From CBDAUN01 sp965200645 (lineage in GTDB: Bacteria > Pseudomonadota > Gammaproteobacteria > Arenicellales > JAJDZL01): 64,000 bases of DNA. Shown one piece after another: positions 17,960 through 26,602 of the stretch; the first letter of the stretch is position 1, and every line of letters starts with the position of its first letter. The position numbers were made by a program, and so were the translations under genes. Location: the NCBI GenBank assembly GCA_965200645.1, contig CBDAUN010000002.1, forward strand, positions 186,001 through 250,000, given 5' to 3'. Below the pieces are notes generated by a model. It saw only the letters and a list, made by a program, of their open reading frames with translations. It did not search any database and had not been told where the DNA came from.

Positions 17960-19420
17960 ATGGAAGGTATCGAACAAGCTCTCACTTTTGATGACATTCT
18001 CCTTGTCCCTGCTCGCTCGTCCGTTCTGCCGGCCGAAACATCCCTAAACACTCGCCTTACAAGGCAGTCTGAACTGAAAATTCCACTGCTGTCTGCAGCA
18101 ATGGATACGGTTACGGAATGCTCCATGGCCATTGCAATGGCTCAGATGGGTGGACTCGGCGTGATTCACAGAAATATGCCGCCTGAACGTCAAGCCAATG
18201 AGGTACGCAGAGTAAAGAAACATGAAAGTGGAATCGTTAAGGATCCTATCACAGCGGATTCGGCAATGACGGTTTCTCAAGTTTCCGATCTGATGTCCAA
18301 GCACGGGATATCTGGATTACCGGTGATGGAAAATGGCAATCTGGTTGGCATCGTAACAAACCGAGACATGAGATTCGAAACTCGTAGTCATCGACCGATC
18401 ACTTCAGTCATGACTACCAAGGATGATCTTGTCACCGTACGAAAAAATGAATCAACGGAAAATGTTCAAATGCTATTGCACAAGCACAGAATCGAAAAGT
18501 TGCTGGTGGTAGATGAAAATTTCGCACTGCAAGGCCTGATCACAGTGCGCGATATTTTGAAGTCGGAAGATTATCCGGATGCCTGTAAGGATTCGGAAGG
18601 GCGATTGCTGGCTAGTGCTGCAGTAGGAACCGGTGATGACGAATTGATGCGAGTCCAGCAACTCGTGGATGCTGAAGTCGACATTGTCGTAGTGGATACT
18701 GCGCATGGCCATTCCGAAAAAGTGATTGAGCAAGTCAAAACGATCAAACAGCAATATCCTGAATTACAGGTCATTGCTGGAAACATAGCAACGGGTCGCG
18801 CTGCTTTAGATTTAGCGGACGTTGGTGCGGATGCAGTCAAGGTTGGAGTTGGCCCAGGTTCGATTTGTACAACCCGTGTGATTGCCGGTGTTGGCGTACC
18901 CCAAGTAACAGCAATCGCTGATGCGTCTCGAGCGCTGCGAGGTAGTGGGATTCCAGTGATATCAGACGGTGGCGTTCGTTATTCAGGAGACATAGCCAAA
19001 GCTATCGCCTCTGGTGCTGATTCGGTCATGATTGGAAGTCTGCTCGGAGGAACTGATGAGTCCCCTGGTGACATTGAAGTTTATGAAGGTCGAACCTACA
19101 AGTCGTATCGTGGCATGGGTTCTTTGGCAGCGATGGCGGATGGAGCAAAAGACCGCTATTTCCAAGCTGGTGAAACTGATAACTCCAAACTTGTTCCAGA
19201 AGGAATTGAAGCCAGAGTGCCTTACCGCGGTGCGTTGAAGCACGTCGTTTATCAGTTAATCGGGGGATTACGGTCCAGCATGGGATATACAGGCAGTCGC
19301 GACCTTGGTGAGTTACAAAAGGATGGTCGCTTTGTACGCATTACCAATGCCGGAATCCGTGAAAGCCACGTACACGATGTTCAGATTGTAAAGGAATCAC
19401 CAAACTATCAACGGACATAG
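17960..19420 (+). CDS. guaB: inosine-5'-monophosphate dehydrogenase
   Basis: Oxidises IMP to XMP with NAD+, the committed step to GMP. 486 residues with the catalytic barrel interrupted by two CBS domains (about residues 95-200). The active-site cysteine is C303 in GPGSICTTR, and the phosphate-binding SDGGVRYSGD and flap YRGMGSL motifs are present. guaA follows 7 bp later, so the two steps to GMP are made from one operon. Confidence 0.99.
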   Translation: MEGIEQALTFDDILLVPARSSVLPAETSLNTRLTRQSELKIPLLSAAMDTVTECSMAIAMAQMGGLGVIHRNMPPERQANEVRRVKKHESGIVKDPITADSAMTVSQVSDLMSKHGISGLPVMENGNLVGIVTNRDMRFETRSHRPITSVMTTKDDLVTVRKNESTENVQMLLHKHRIEKLLVVDENFALQGLITVRDILKSEDYPDACKDSEGRLLASAAVGTGDDELMRVQQLVDAEVDIVVVDTAHGHSEKVIEQVKTIKQQYPELQVIAGNIATGRAALDLADVGADAVKVGVGPGSICTTRVIAGVGVPQVTAIADASRALRGSGIPVISDGGVRYSGDIAKAIASGADSVMIGSLLGGTDESPGDIEVYEGRTYKSYRGMGSLAAMADGAKDRYFQAGETDNSKLVPEGIEARVPYRGALKHVVYQLIGGLRSSMGYTGSRDLGELQKDGRFVRITNAGIRESHVHDVQIVKESPNYQRT

Positions 19421-19427
19421 CAACGCT

Positions 19428-21017
19428 GTGACCACTGGTTACTCGCCGAACATCTCTTCTGACCGAATTCTTGTTCTAGATTTTGGATCTCAATACACCC
19501 AATTGATTGCACGCCGCATTCGCGAGAGCGGTGTCTTCAGTGCAATTTACGCCTACGATGTCTCATTTGAGGATGTGTTGGAGTTTCAGCCATCTGGAAT
19601 AGTTCTGTCTGGTGGCCCGGCAACAGTTACAGATGAGTTTTCCGCGAGAGCACATCCAAAAATTTTTGAGATGGGCATTCCTGTGCTCGGTATTTGTTAT
19701 GGCATGCAGACCATGGCCGCACAACTTGGCGGTAAGGTAGAAAACTCTACAGTGCACGAGTATGGATTTGCTGAAATAAACATTAATCAAGATTCAGAAC
19801 TACTCGGCAAGTTAGCGCAGTACTCAGAAAGTAATGACAACAATGCCCAGCAGGTGTGGATGAGTCATGGCGACAGAGTTATTGAGTTGCCTGAAGGGTT
19901 TGCGAAAATTGCTGAATCGGACAGTTCACCGATTGCTGCAATTTGCGATGCCGAGCGATCACTTTATGGACTTCAGTTTCATCCAGAGGTAACCCATACT
20001 TCTCAAGGAAAGGAAATCATTCAACGATTTGTTCATGAGATTTGTGGTTGTGCATCAGACTGGAATTCAGAGGAATTTATCGAAAGGGAAATTTCTCAAA
20101 TTAGAGAAAAGGTGGGTCAGGATAAAGTCATACTTGCTCTTTCAGGTGGTGTAGATTCGTCGGTATGTGCAGCCTTGTTGCAACGTTCGATCGGTGATCA
20201 ACTTACCTGTATATTTGTTGACAATGGACTATTGAGATTGAATGAGGTAGAGAGCGTACGGTCTTCAATAGTTGAAAAAATAGGTGTCAACGTGAAGGTC
20301 ATTGATGCTCAGGATCGGTTCTACCGAGAACTTCAAGGGATAAGTGAACCGGAAGCGAAAAGAAAGACGATAGGTCGGGTGTTTATTGAGATTTTTCAGG
20401 AGGAGGCATCTCAAATAACCGACGTCAAGTGGCTTGCTCAAGGAACAATTTACCCAGACGTAATCGAATCGGCTGCTTCAAAAACCGGTAAGGCTGCGGT
20501 GATTAAGTCTCACCACAATGTCGGTGGACTGCCTGATTCATTGCACTTACAACTGCTGGAGCCACTGCGAGATTTATTTAAGGATGAAGTAAGAAAAGTC
20601 GGCAGAGAACTTGGATTACCAAAGGAACTTGTATACAGGCACCCATTTCCCGGTCCCGGTCTTGGTGTCCGAATCCTCGGAGAGGTGAAGCGAGAGTATG
20701 CTGAGATCCTCCAACAGGCTGACGCAATTTTTATTAATGAGTTGGTAGACAACGACCTTTATTACGAAGCGAGTCAGGCATTTGCGGTATTTCTTCCAAT
20801 AAAGTCAGTTGGAGTCGTAGGAGACAATCGTGCTTATGAGTACGTTGTGAGTCTCCGTGCGGTACAAACTGAAGACTTTATGACTGCCAAGCCTCTGAGA
20901 ATTTCTTATGAAATATTGGAGCATATATCTAGACGCATCGTGAATGAAGTGCCCAAAGTGAGTAGAGTTGTTTACGATATTTCGAGTAAACCTCCTGCTA
21001 CTATTGAGTGGGAGTGA
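19428..21017 (+). CDS. guaA: GMP synthase (glutamine-hydrolysing)
   Basis: Aminates XMP to GMP. 529 residues; class I glutamine amidotransferase domain (ILVLDFGSQYTQLI, nucleophile in GICYGMQT, then LQFHPEVTHT), ATP-pyrophosphatase domain with ALSGGVDSSV, and dimerisation domain ending KPPATIEWE. It uses a GTG start 7 bp after guaB. The last six codons (T-I-E-W-E-stop) are the attachment site of the island that follows; the enzyme is left intact by the insertion. Confidence 0.99.
   Translation: MTTGYSPNISSDRILVLDFGSQYTQLIARRIRESGVFSAIYAYDVSFEDVLEFQPSGIVLSGGPATVTDEFSARAHPKIFEMGIPVLGICYGMQTMAAQLGGKVENSTVHEYGFAEININQDSELLGKLAQYSESNDNNAQQVWMSHGDRVIELPEGFAKIAESDSSPIAAICDAERSLYGLQFHPEVTHTSQGKEIIQRFVHEICGCASDWNSEEFIEREISQIREKVGQDKVILALSGGVDSSVCAALLQRSIGDQLTCIFVDNGLLRLNEVESVRSSIVEKIGVNVKVIDAQDRFYRELQGISEPEAKRKTIGRVFIEIFQEEASQITDVKWLAQGTIYPDVIESAASKTGKAAVIKSHHNVGGLPDSLHLQLLEPLRDLFKDEVRKVGRELGLPKELVYRHPFPGPGLGVRILGEVKREYAEILQQADAIFINELVDNDLYYEASQAFAVFLPIKSVGVVGDNRAYEYVVSLRAVQTEDFMTAKPLRISYEILEHISRRIVNEVPKVSRVVYDISSKPPATIEWE
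20999..21017 (+). repeat. attL: guaA 3' end repeated at the far edge of the island
   Basis: TACTATTGAGTGGGAGTGA ends guaA. The same sequence with a single change (TACAATTGAGTGGGAGTGA) occurs 5604 bp downstream, with 15 bp (ATTGAGTGGGAGTGA) fully identical. It still encodes T-I-E-W-E-stop there. The guaA 3' end is a known island integration site, so I read the pair as attL/attR. Confidence 0.8.
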
Positions 21018-21019
21018 CC

Positions 21020-21054
21020 GGCACTGGTGCAGGCAATGTCTGGCACTGGTTGCA
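21020..21054 (+). repeat. direct repeat pair beside attL
   Basis: GGCACTGGTGCA (21020-21031) and GGCACTGGTTGCA (21042-21054) lie 22 bp apart, about two helical turns, directly after attL. Such spacing suits recombinase arm sites, but no protein is known to bind here. Confidence 0.5.
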
Positions 21055-21085
21055 ATAGCAGGGATATCACCTTATACCCGATTGT

Positions 21086-21262
21086 TCAGTCAGGTAGAAA
21101 ATAAGTGACGATGATGTCCATCTCCCTGTGCGGGATGCCGATTATATCTATACCTTTCTCTCCTATCATGTAGAAGACAAAATGTTCTCCCTGGGGGGGG
21201 GAACTGTAATAGCCTTCAGCAACATCCGTGCGGTGTTTGCCTAATTTCGGATTTTCCGCCAA
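21086..21262 (-). pseudogene. ParE-type toxin remnant with a 9-G homopolymer frameshift
   Basis: Reading the minus strand gives LAENPKLGKHRTDVAEGYYS in one frame and then GEHFVFYMIGEKG plus IDIIGIPHREMDIIVTYF in another. Together these are the C-terminal two thirds of a ParE/RelE-superfamily toxin. The frame changes at a run of nine G (21193-21201); eight would restore it. The N-terminal third is missing, and the stop that ends the neighbouring transposase remnant falls at this junction. It cannot make a whole toxin. Confidence 0.7.
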
Positions 21263-21810
21263 CTAGCCAAAGCGTCTTTGGAAAGTGATTGTTACTACTG
21301 TGAAGAAATCACAGGCAATGATTGAGTCAGCCTGGTTTCTTACAAAGGTTGACCAGCGTTGATCGTGCGTTATGCGCGGTGGAATGTCTGGCATGTATTT
21401 TCGTACGGTGCGGGGCGACACAGAGATGCAAAGCTTGAGGAGGAGTTCGTTTACGGTGCGTTCTTCACCCCAGGATGGATTGTTCAGTGCCATCTCTCGA
21501 ATGAGTATTCTCAGTTTTTTCGGTATCGGCGGTCGACCAGGACGTGACTTCCATCGCCAGAACAGCTTAAATCCCTGTCGATGCCAACCGATTAATGTTC
21601 GAGGTTGCACAACCGTTAACGCAATCCGCCAGTTGAATAGCCTGGAGAGAGAAGCACAAGAGATATTCGTGCGGCATGATCAGGTCGACGAGGCTTGATC
21701 TTGCGCTCCTGGTACATGGCCAATTGTTTCCGCAGGAAAAGATTCTCGGCGGCCAGAGCCGACTGTGGGCGCAGACTCAGGCCCAGAAGAGTACTAACAG
21801 AAAGCAGTCC
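21263..21810 (-). pseudogene. transposase (integrase-core family) remnant, frameshifted and truncated
   Basis: Translation of the minus strand gives LSLRPQSALAAENLFLRKQL and then YQERKIKPRRPD in one frame, and after a shift near 21645 continues as RLFNWRIALTVVQPRTLIGW, HRQGFKLFWRWKSRPGRPPI and SVSPRTVRKYMP. This is the N-terminal half of a DDE/integrase-core transposase family with a helix-turn-helix region. The protein stops at about DFFTVVTITF, where the first catalytic Asp of the core would begin the rest of the domain. The element has no recognisable ends left. It lies between a truncated toxin and a truncated DUF6933 gene. Confidence 0.75.
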
Positions 21811-21811
21811 A

Positions 21812-22243
21812 TTAGGGAACTGGCGCGCCCATCTTTATGTGATTGATCGTCGCAATTGTTTGTTGTTCTGCCACGATGAAACCCGCTATACCGTTTTCCT
21901 GCCGGGGCTGCGCAAACCGCAATTAGCAGTATTAGGTCGCTGGTTTAAAGAAGCCTTTACTGCATCGTTAGCGTACATGGGCTTGCCGGATAATCAGGTG
22001 CGTCGAGCAGAACTGGCTCTAGGCGAAACGCGGTTTGATACACATACCGACCGTTCCGTGCAGGGCAGCCTGAATCAAATGCATTTTATGCTGGAAGCTC
22101 GTCTGGAAGAAGTTGCGGATGTTATGTTGTTCAACCCACTGTCAATAACACGCCTGTTATGCCATTACCCCGTGAGTGTTCGCGGTGGCAAAGAATTCTG
22201 GATGGCTGATGATACTATGGCCGAGCGGGTGGCGACCTTATAA
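21812..22243 (+). pseudogene. DUF6933-like gene, 5' end lost
   Basis: From LGNWRAHLYVIDRRNCLLF onward (with FLPGLRKPQLAVLGRWFKEA and later THTDRSVQGSLNQMHFMLEA) the reading frame matches what I know as the DUF6933 family, small proteins of unknown role often found in accessory regions. The normal first ~25 residues are replaced by sequence antisense to the transposase remnant, so the open frame that continues upstream is chimeric and has no convincing start. Probably non-functional. Confidence 0.55.
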
Positions 22244-22604
22244 GGAGTGCCTGGCTAGCTGACAAGTCGAGTCAAAAAACGGTAGATTTTAACCATAGCA
22301 AACGTGTCGCGCTCGCAACATTTAAGCAGGTCATTCGCGATTTTTCTGCTTCGTCAGGGTACGCGTTGACCATGTTTCACCGGGTTTTCCGTAATGGTGA
22401 ATAAATGCCGGTGCTGTCTAGCGCTTCGACGTTATCAACAAGGCGGGTAAGAGCGCATACAACGCACTGAATATGAATGCAATTTGTGCGACTAAGTGGG
22501 CAATAGATAAGCCGTAGATATTGGGTGGCGCATCGTAAAATAAGTGCTTGCGAACAACCACAAAGCAGATAATAATATGTTTATAGTTGTTTTTTAGTTT
22601 GACT
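22244..22604. other. island spacer with no convincing gene
   Basis: An open frame of about 50 codons (ending RDFSASSGYALTMFHRVFRN-GE-stop near 22404) runs through the first part without a usable start; I do not recognise it. The rest is AT-rich and should hold the promoter of the toxin-antitoxin pair that follows. Confidence 0.4.
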
Positions 22605-22615
22605 AGGAGGTGGGC

Positions 22616-22891
22616 ATGTTTAGCTCTTCAGATATCCATACTGTCACTGAATTTAGCCGAAAGCCAGCTGAACATCTACGGCGCTTGTCTGAAACAAAGC
22701 AGCCAGAGATGCTGACGCACAACGGGAAGCCAGCGGTGGTTATCCAGGATGCAGAAAGCTACGAGCGGATGGCTGAATTGGCGGACTACGCAGATAGTAT
22801 TCTTAATATCCGCCAGGCTATGTCTGAAACTGGAAGGCCACTAAAGAAATTTACCAAGGAGTTTGAAGCCAGGCATGGTATCGAGCGTTGA
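22616..22891 (+). CDS. Phd/YefM-family antitoxin
   Basis: 91 residues. The N-terminal Phd/YefM DNA-binding fold is visible in SDIHTVTEFSRKPAEHLRRL and GKPAVVIQDAESYERM; the acidic/basic C-terminal tail would wrap the toxin. A strong AGGAGG (22605-22610) lies 5 nt before the chosen ATG; a GTG two codons earlier would overlap it and is unlikely. The stop overlaps the toxin start by 4 bp. Such antitoxins normally repress their own operon. Confidence 0.9.
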   Translation: MFSSSDIHTVTEFSRKPAEHLRRLSETKQPEMLTHNGKPAVVIQDAESYERMAELADYADSILNIRQAMSETGRPLKKFTKEFEARHGIER

Positions 22892-23184
22892 AGAAATACC
22901 GTATTGATATCAAACCCACGGCAGAGAATGATATAGAATCACGTTATCTCCAGATTGCCCTGGAGTCACCACAAAATGCAGTACAGTGGTACCTGGATAT
23001 TATCGAGGCAATTGAAAAACTCAATTCACTTGCCGAGCGCTGTCCAATTGCACCAGAAGATACTGATATTCAAAAAGGGATTCGTCATCTGATACTGGGC
23101 AATTACCGTGTGCTCTATTTGATCAATCAAGACGTTGTCGAAGTTCTGCATGTTCGGCACGGTAGAATGGAACGCAGAATATAA
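22888..23184 (+). CDS. RelE/ParE-family toxin
   Basis: 98 residues, starting with TTG in the TTGA overlap with the antitoxin stop. The family signature is the ending GIRHLILGNYRVLYLIN followed by VVEVLHVRHGRM, which forms the central beta strands and the basic C-terminal region. RelE relatives cleave mRNA on ribosomes and ParE relatives poison gyrase; the sequence does not let me choose. Intact, unlike most of the island. Confidence 0.88.
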   Translation: MKKYRIDIKPTAENDIESRYLQIALESPQNAVQWYLDIIEAIEKLNSLAERCPIAPEDTDIQKGIRHLILGNYRVLYLINQDVVEVLHVRHGRMERRI

Positions 23185-23268
23185 CGGATGATAGTTTATG
23201 ACCAAATTCGTTAGGCTAATTGTGAACATGCGCTCAATCTAAACCGGCGTTTGAAGATAAAGGGAAAT

Positions 23269-23622
23269 TTGTCTACAACTACTGGAAACCAAATTTCGGA
23301 AATAACAAAGCCGCTTTTCGAACTGGTTGTCAGTAATGATTTCACTGTATCTATTGAACTAAACGTACTTGTTATTTAGGGAAAATAGCTGTAGTACTAA
23401 TTCTTTACTTTGTTTGCCGTCACCTTTTATCAAACGATTTCGACAAATATGAAGTCAATGAAACTGAGTTTGGAATTGGCAATCAAAAGCTAAAATTAAA
23501 ACCAAACAGATATACAAATTGCCTACAAGATATGGGTCGAATTAAGCACTCGAAAAATTGGCTTACAAGTCGATTTAGAAAAGGATGTTATCGTAGAAAT
23601 ATATAATTCCTGGTACCAGTTT
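23269..23622 (+). pseudogene. membrane-anchored conserved hypothetical protein, frameshifted
   Basis: Three frames read in turn give one protein: ITKPLFELVVSNDFTVSIEL (ending at a TAG at 23377), then a hydrophobic helix IAVVLILYFVCRHLL with SNDFDKYEVNETEFGIGNQK, then after a second shift DIQIAYKIWVELSTRKIGLQ and DVIVEIYNSWYQF. I remember this arrangement from unnamed proteins in mobile regions, with one N-terminal transmembrane helix and a cytoplasmic helical domain. The C-terminal half is lost and the frame runs directly into the uracil-DNA glycosylase remnant. Confidence 0.6.
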
Positions 23623-24237
23623 GTTGAAGAATTATCCAATCTGAACTTGGAGAATACATTTAACCCCTATTCCAATAGGTGTTCTGTACATGATTCTGAA
23701 GATGCTCCTTTCAGACGTGGCGAGCTCCTGTTAAGTATGTTGGAAGCAGCCCAGAATACGACTTTGGATTCTATTTGGATCGGTCGTGATTTGGGATATC
23801 GTGGAGGCAGAAGAACAGGGCTAGCACTCACAGATGATATTCACCTTGCAGATCATGCTAAATGGTGGGGAATTGAAGTTATGCGGCCTACTGTTGGTAC
23901 ACCAGTCGCAGAGCGAACCGCAGCCGTAATATGGGGGATACTGTCGAATATTTCGTCTCCGGTCTTCCTTTGGAATGTATTTCCTTTACACCCTCATGAG
24001 CAAGGAGAAGAATTTAGCAATCGTGCACATAACGCAAAAGAAAGAAAAATTGGCTAAGAAATACTACTTAGTTTAATTGAACTACTACGTCCTAAAAGAA
24101 TTACTGCGATAGGAAACGACGCCGAAAAAAGTGTCCTAAAAATTACAAACGGAATAAAAATAAACAAAGTCCGCCATCCAAGCTACGGCGGCCAAAATCA
24201 ATTCATTTCCCAGACGCGGGCGCTATATAAAAACTGA
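23620..24237 (+). pseudogene. uracil-DNA glycosylase-like gene with an internal stop
   Basis: The frame TFNPYSNRCSVHD, SIWIGRDLGYRGGRRTGLAL and VFLWNVFPLHPHE is a uracil-DNA glycosylase family protein; after a TAA at 24055-24057 the same frame goes on with LLRPKRITAIGNDA and VRHPSYGGQNQFISQ to a natural stop. One base change (GAA or CAA to TAA) would explain it, so the loss is recent. The upstream end is fused in frame to the membrane-protein remnant. The intact enzyme would remove uracil from DNA. Confidence 0.72.
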
Positions 24238-24286
24238 ACTGATTTTCGCTGTTACAACTACAACTAATAGTATTCCCTAATATATG

Positions 24287-24320
24287 CATACGCCTGATCA
24301 AACAAGTCTTGATCTGTATG
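24287..24320. repeat. inverted repeat after the glycosylase remnant
   Basis: CATAC and TGATCAA pair with TTGATC and GTATG around a short centre (ACAAGTC). No T-run follows, so a terminator is doubtful; it may be the end of a vanished element. Confidence 0.4.
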
Positions 24321-24459
24321 CAGCTTATATTTTAGAAGGGTTTTACCTTGACTTCCGACATTTTCGCTTGTAAGTCATTGATATTAAAGGACCACGGTTC
24401 GAAATGGGGCACTACATCGGAATTTCCGATGTCAGACAGAAAAAAGAAAGAAAGAAGAC

Positions 24460-25209
24460 TTAACGACTTGGGGGCGACGCGCGTCCTTTGGGCAGGGCAA
24501 AAGGGACAGTGTTCCAGTTTAACCCTAAACACCGATAAATGCGTTTCGCCTCTGTCGTCGCCCGACTCGGCATGACATACTGGTCCGAGGTGCCCGGACG
24601 CCATAAGATACTCATCTGCAGTGCATTCAGTTCTCGACGCACCACTTCAGGACTCATGGGGTAACCGAACTGACGCAGCCGATAACCTAAATGCTGAACA
24701 CAGGCAAAGGCCAGATAACAGATCGCCAGATGCGCTCGGATTCGAGCCGGCTTAAAGTGAAAGATCGGTCGAATGCGTAGATCATGTTTATTGGTGCGAA
24801 AGCTGCGTTCAATGGTTCACAGTTGACGATAACGACCGAGCAGGTGTTGCGCGCTGAGCTGATCATTGCCCCAGGCAATGATGGCATGCAGACCATCCCA
24901 TTGGGCGGCCGCCGCTAACTTGTCTTCATTGATCACCACCTTGCCGTCAGGGAAGTCTAAAAAACGGGCCATGCCTTTATGACCGACACTGGCCGGGGTC
25001 TGACTTAAAGCTAACTGACGCTTAAGCTTGTCTAAAGCACGCATACGTTGATGTTTATCCTTGCGCGCGCGTTTGGATGAATAAGTGGCAATGATGCGTT
25101 CAGGGCCGTGTTTGATCTCCCGGTAACGCCACACTTGTTGATGATGGGGTTGCGGTTTCAGTCCATCCCAGGACTGATAAGCTTCAAAAAAGTTCGGATT
25201 TGGCAAAAT
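24460..25209 (-). pseudogene. IS4/IS1634-type transposase, C-terminal part with one internal stop
   Basis: The minus strand reads NPNFFEAYQSWDGL, KMARFLDF-like and AAQWDGLHAIIAWGNDQ, then after a TGA where Trp is expected (QL-stop-TIERSF near 24818) continues FRTNKHDLRIRPIFHFKPAR, ICYLAFACVQHLGYRLRQ and SPEVVRRELNALQ to a stop. This is about 250 C-terminal residues of a large DDE transposase with the Y-(2)R-(3)E-(6)K type signature. The N-terminal half is absent. The stretch 24238-24459 holds a near-perfect palindrome (CATCGGAA/TTCCGATG near 24414) that could be an old IS end. Confidence 0.75.
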
Positions 25210-25499
25210 GTTACAAAACCGTATTGGACGCAGTTTTTAATAAATTCCTTGTTTATAGGGTTTTCAGACGTTTTCGGACATTATTGGAAAAGATAATGGT
25301 GCCCAGAAAGGTAATCAAGTCAATGAGCAGTTTGATGACGGATGTTAGTATTTTCATACTGGAAAGGATGATGCCACAGAGCAACCAATGATACGAATGT
25401 CACTTATTCTCCATGGCTGAAAGCCGTGCATTAATTATTGCGGAGCACAGCCGAGGGCATGCGTTATCTCGAACCCGAGTCGGCGCGATGGCCTTACAT
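25210..25499. other. island spacer
   Basis: About 290 bp between the transposase remnant and the second toxin-antitoxin pair. Short frames only, none recognised. The last part must contain the promoter for the antitoxin. Confidence 0.35.
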
Positions 25500-25523
25500 T
25501 TGTGCTACACTATGTAGGTACAA
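25500..25523. promoter_or_regulatory. probable autoregulatory operator of the antitoxin-PIN pair
   Basis: TTGTGCTACA and TGTAGGTACAA form an imperfect palindrome of about 24 bp centred 28 bp before the antitoxin ATG. TACACT inside it could be the -10 box, with TTACAT upstream. A repressor bound here would block transcription. Confidence 0.5.
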
Positions 25524-25539
25524 TTTAGCGGAGTTGCTT

Positions 25540-25872
25540 ATGGAACAATTCGATATATTCACAGCCAGAGATCTTCGTAACAGATCTGGCGAACTCTTGA
25601 AGGATGCTGAGGCAGGACGGCTTTCACTAATAACGAAACACGGAAAGCCCGCCATTCTGGCAATTCCGTTTGACCAATTGCTGATGAATTACGGTGTTCA
25701 CAGGTCAATGGCTTTGCACCTTTTTAGATCCCATCAGCTGACTCTGGCGCAATCTGCAAGAGTGGCGGATTTAGATATTGAGGTATTCATAGAGCTCCTT
25801 GGCAAGGCGGGTCTCGACGCGGTGGATTATCCAACCGAAGAACTTGATGATGAATTGACAGCCGCATCGTGA
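25540..25872 (+). CDS. two-domain antitoxin: Phd-like N-terminus plus UPF0175 C-terminus
   Basis: 110 residues from an ATG that follows GCGGAG by 5 nt; a longer frame upstream has no ribosome site. The N-terminal half (FTARDLRNRSGELLKDAEAG, then GKPAILAIPFD) is Phd/YefM-like. The C-terminal half (HRSMALHLFRSHQLTLAQSA and DIEVFIELLGKAGLDAVDY) is the UPF0175 antitoxin type that accompanies DUF3368 PIN proteins. The stop overlaps the toxin start by 4 bp. It should neutralise the PIN protein and repress the operon. Confidence 0.85.
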   Translation: MEQFDIFTARDLRNRSGELLKDAEAGRLSLITKHGKPAILAIPFDQLLMNYGVHRSMALHLFRSHQLTLAQSARVADLDIEVFIELLGKAGLDAVDYPTEELDDELTAAS

Positions 25873-26384
25873 CAGGGATTGTCGTAGCAGATACCGGGCC
25901 ACTGATCGCACTGGCCAGGGGAGGGCATCTGCAACTGCTGCAAACGTTGTATGAGGAAATAATTATTCGTCCTGCCGTTCAAACCGAGTTGCGTCTGGGT
26001 TCCGGGCGTCCGGGCTCGAATCGACTTGCCGGTGCCTTTGAACAGGGATGGTTGCAAGTCAGGAGTCCTTCAACCAGCACCTCGTCAACCTTGAATGAAC
26101 TCATCCTCATACTCGATCCTGGTGAAGCAGAGGCGATTGCCCTGGCTGAGGAAGTGAATTGCAGATTCCTGTTGATCGATGAGCGGAAGGGGCGTGCTGT
26201 TGCCAGACGCAGAGGGATACCCATTGTGGGCATAGCGGGTGTCCTGCTCACGGCGAAGAAGCATGGTTTCATTGATAAGGTCCTGCCCGTTGTTTTTGAT
26301 CTGGAACAGATCGGATACCGCATGGCACCAGCCTTGGTGAGTGAAATCGCCAGACTTGCGGGCGAAAACGTTATAAATAGATGA
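25869..26384 (+). CDS. DUF3368 PIN-domain toxin
   Basis: 171 residues, GTG start inside the GTGA overlap with the antitoxin. PIN-fold acidic residues are visible at D8 (VVADTGPLIAL), E40 (VQTELRL), E86 (LDPGEAEAIALA) and D104/E105 (LLIDERKGR). DUF3368 proteins are presumed RNases; the target RNA is unknown. GC content appears higher than in neighbouring host genes, in keeping with acquisition. Intact. Confidence 0.88.
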   Translation: MTGIVVADTGPLIALARGGHLQLLQTLYEEIIIRPAVQTELRLGSGRPGSNRLAGAFEQGWLQVRSPSTSTSSTLNELILILDPGEAEAIALAEEVNCRFLLIDERKGRAVARRRGIPIVGIAGVLLTAKKHGFIDKVLPVVFDLEQIGYRMAPALVSEIARLAGENVINR

Positions 26385-26602
26385 AAACCTTCCGCAGAGG
26401 TGGCGACAGCAGTCCATCGGATAGAGTAGGAAGGCATACATCTGGAAGTTGTCCGGAAGGCTACCTAACGTGCTGTGTATCAGTGTTCAATCGGCAGTTT
26501 TTTCGAGCATTTTGAAGAAATTTCTGAGCATGGTATTTTTCATGGTATTACCGTTTAGCGGGAAAATAAGCCATTGAATATAAAAGATAAAAATGGCCTG
26601 TT

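Noticed and set aside
22420..22490. Integron attC site suggested by AACAAGGCGGGTAAGAGCG-like bases
   Set aside because: No paired core sites (RYYYAAC / GTTRRRY) in the right orientation, and no integron integrase.
24332..24604. 90-residue minus-strand frame at the end of the transposase remnant
   Set aside because: It is out of frame with the recognisable transposase and has no family signature.
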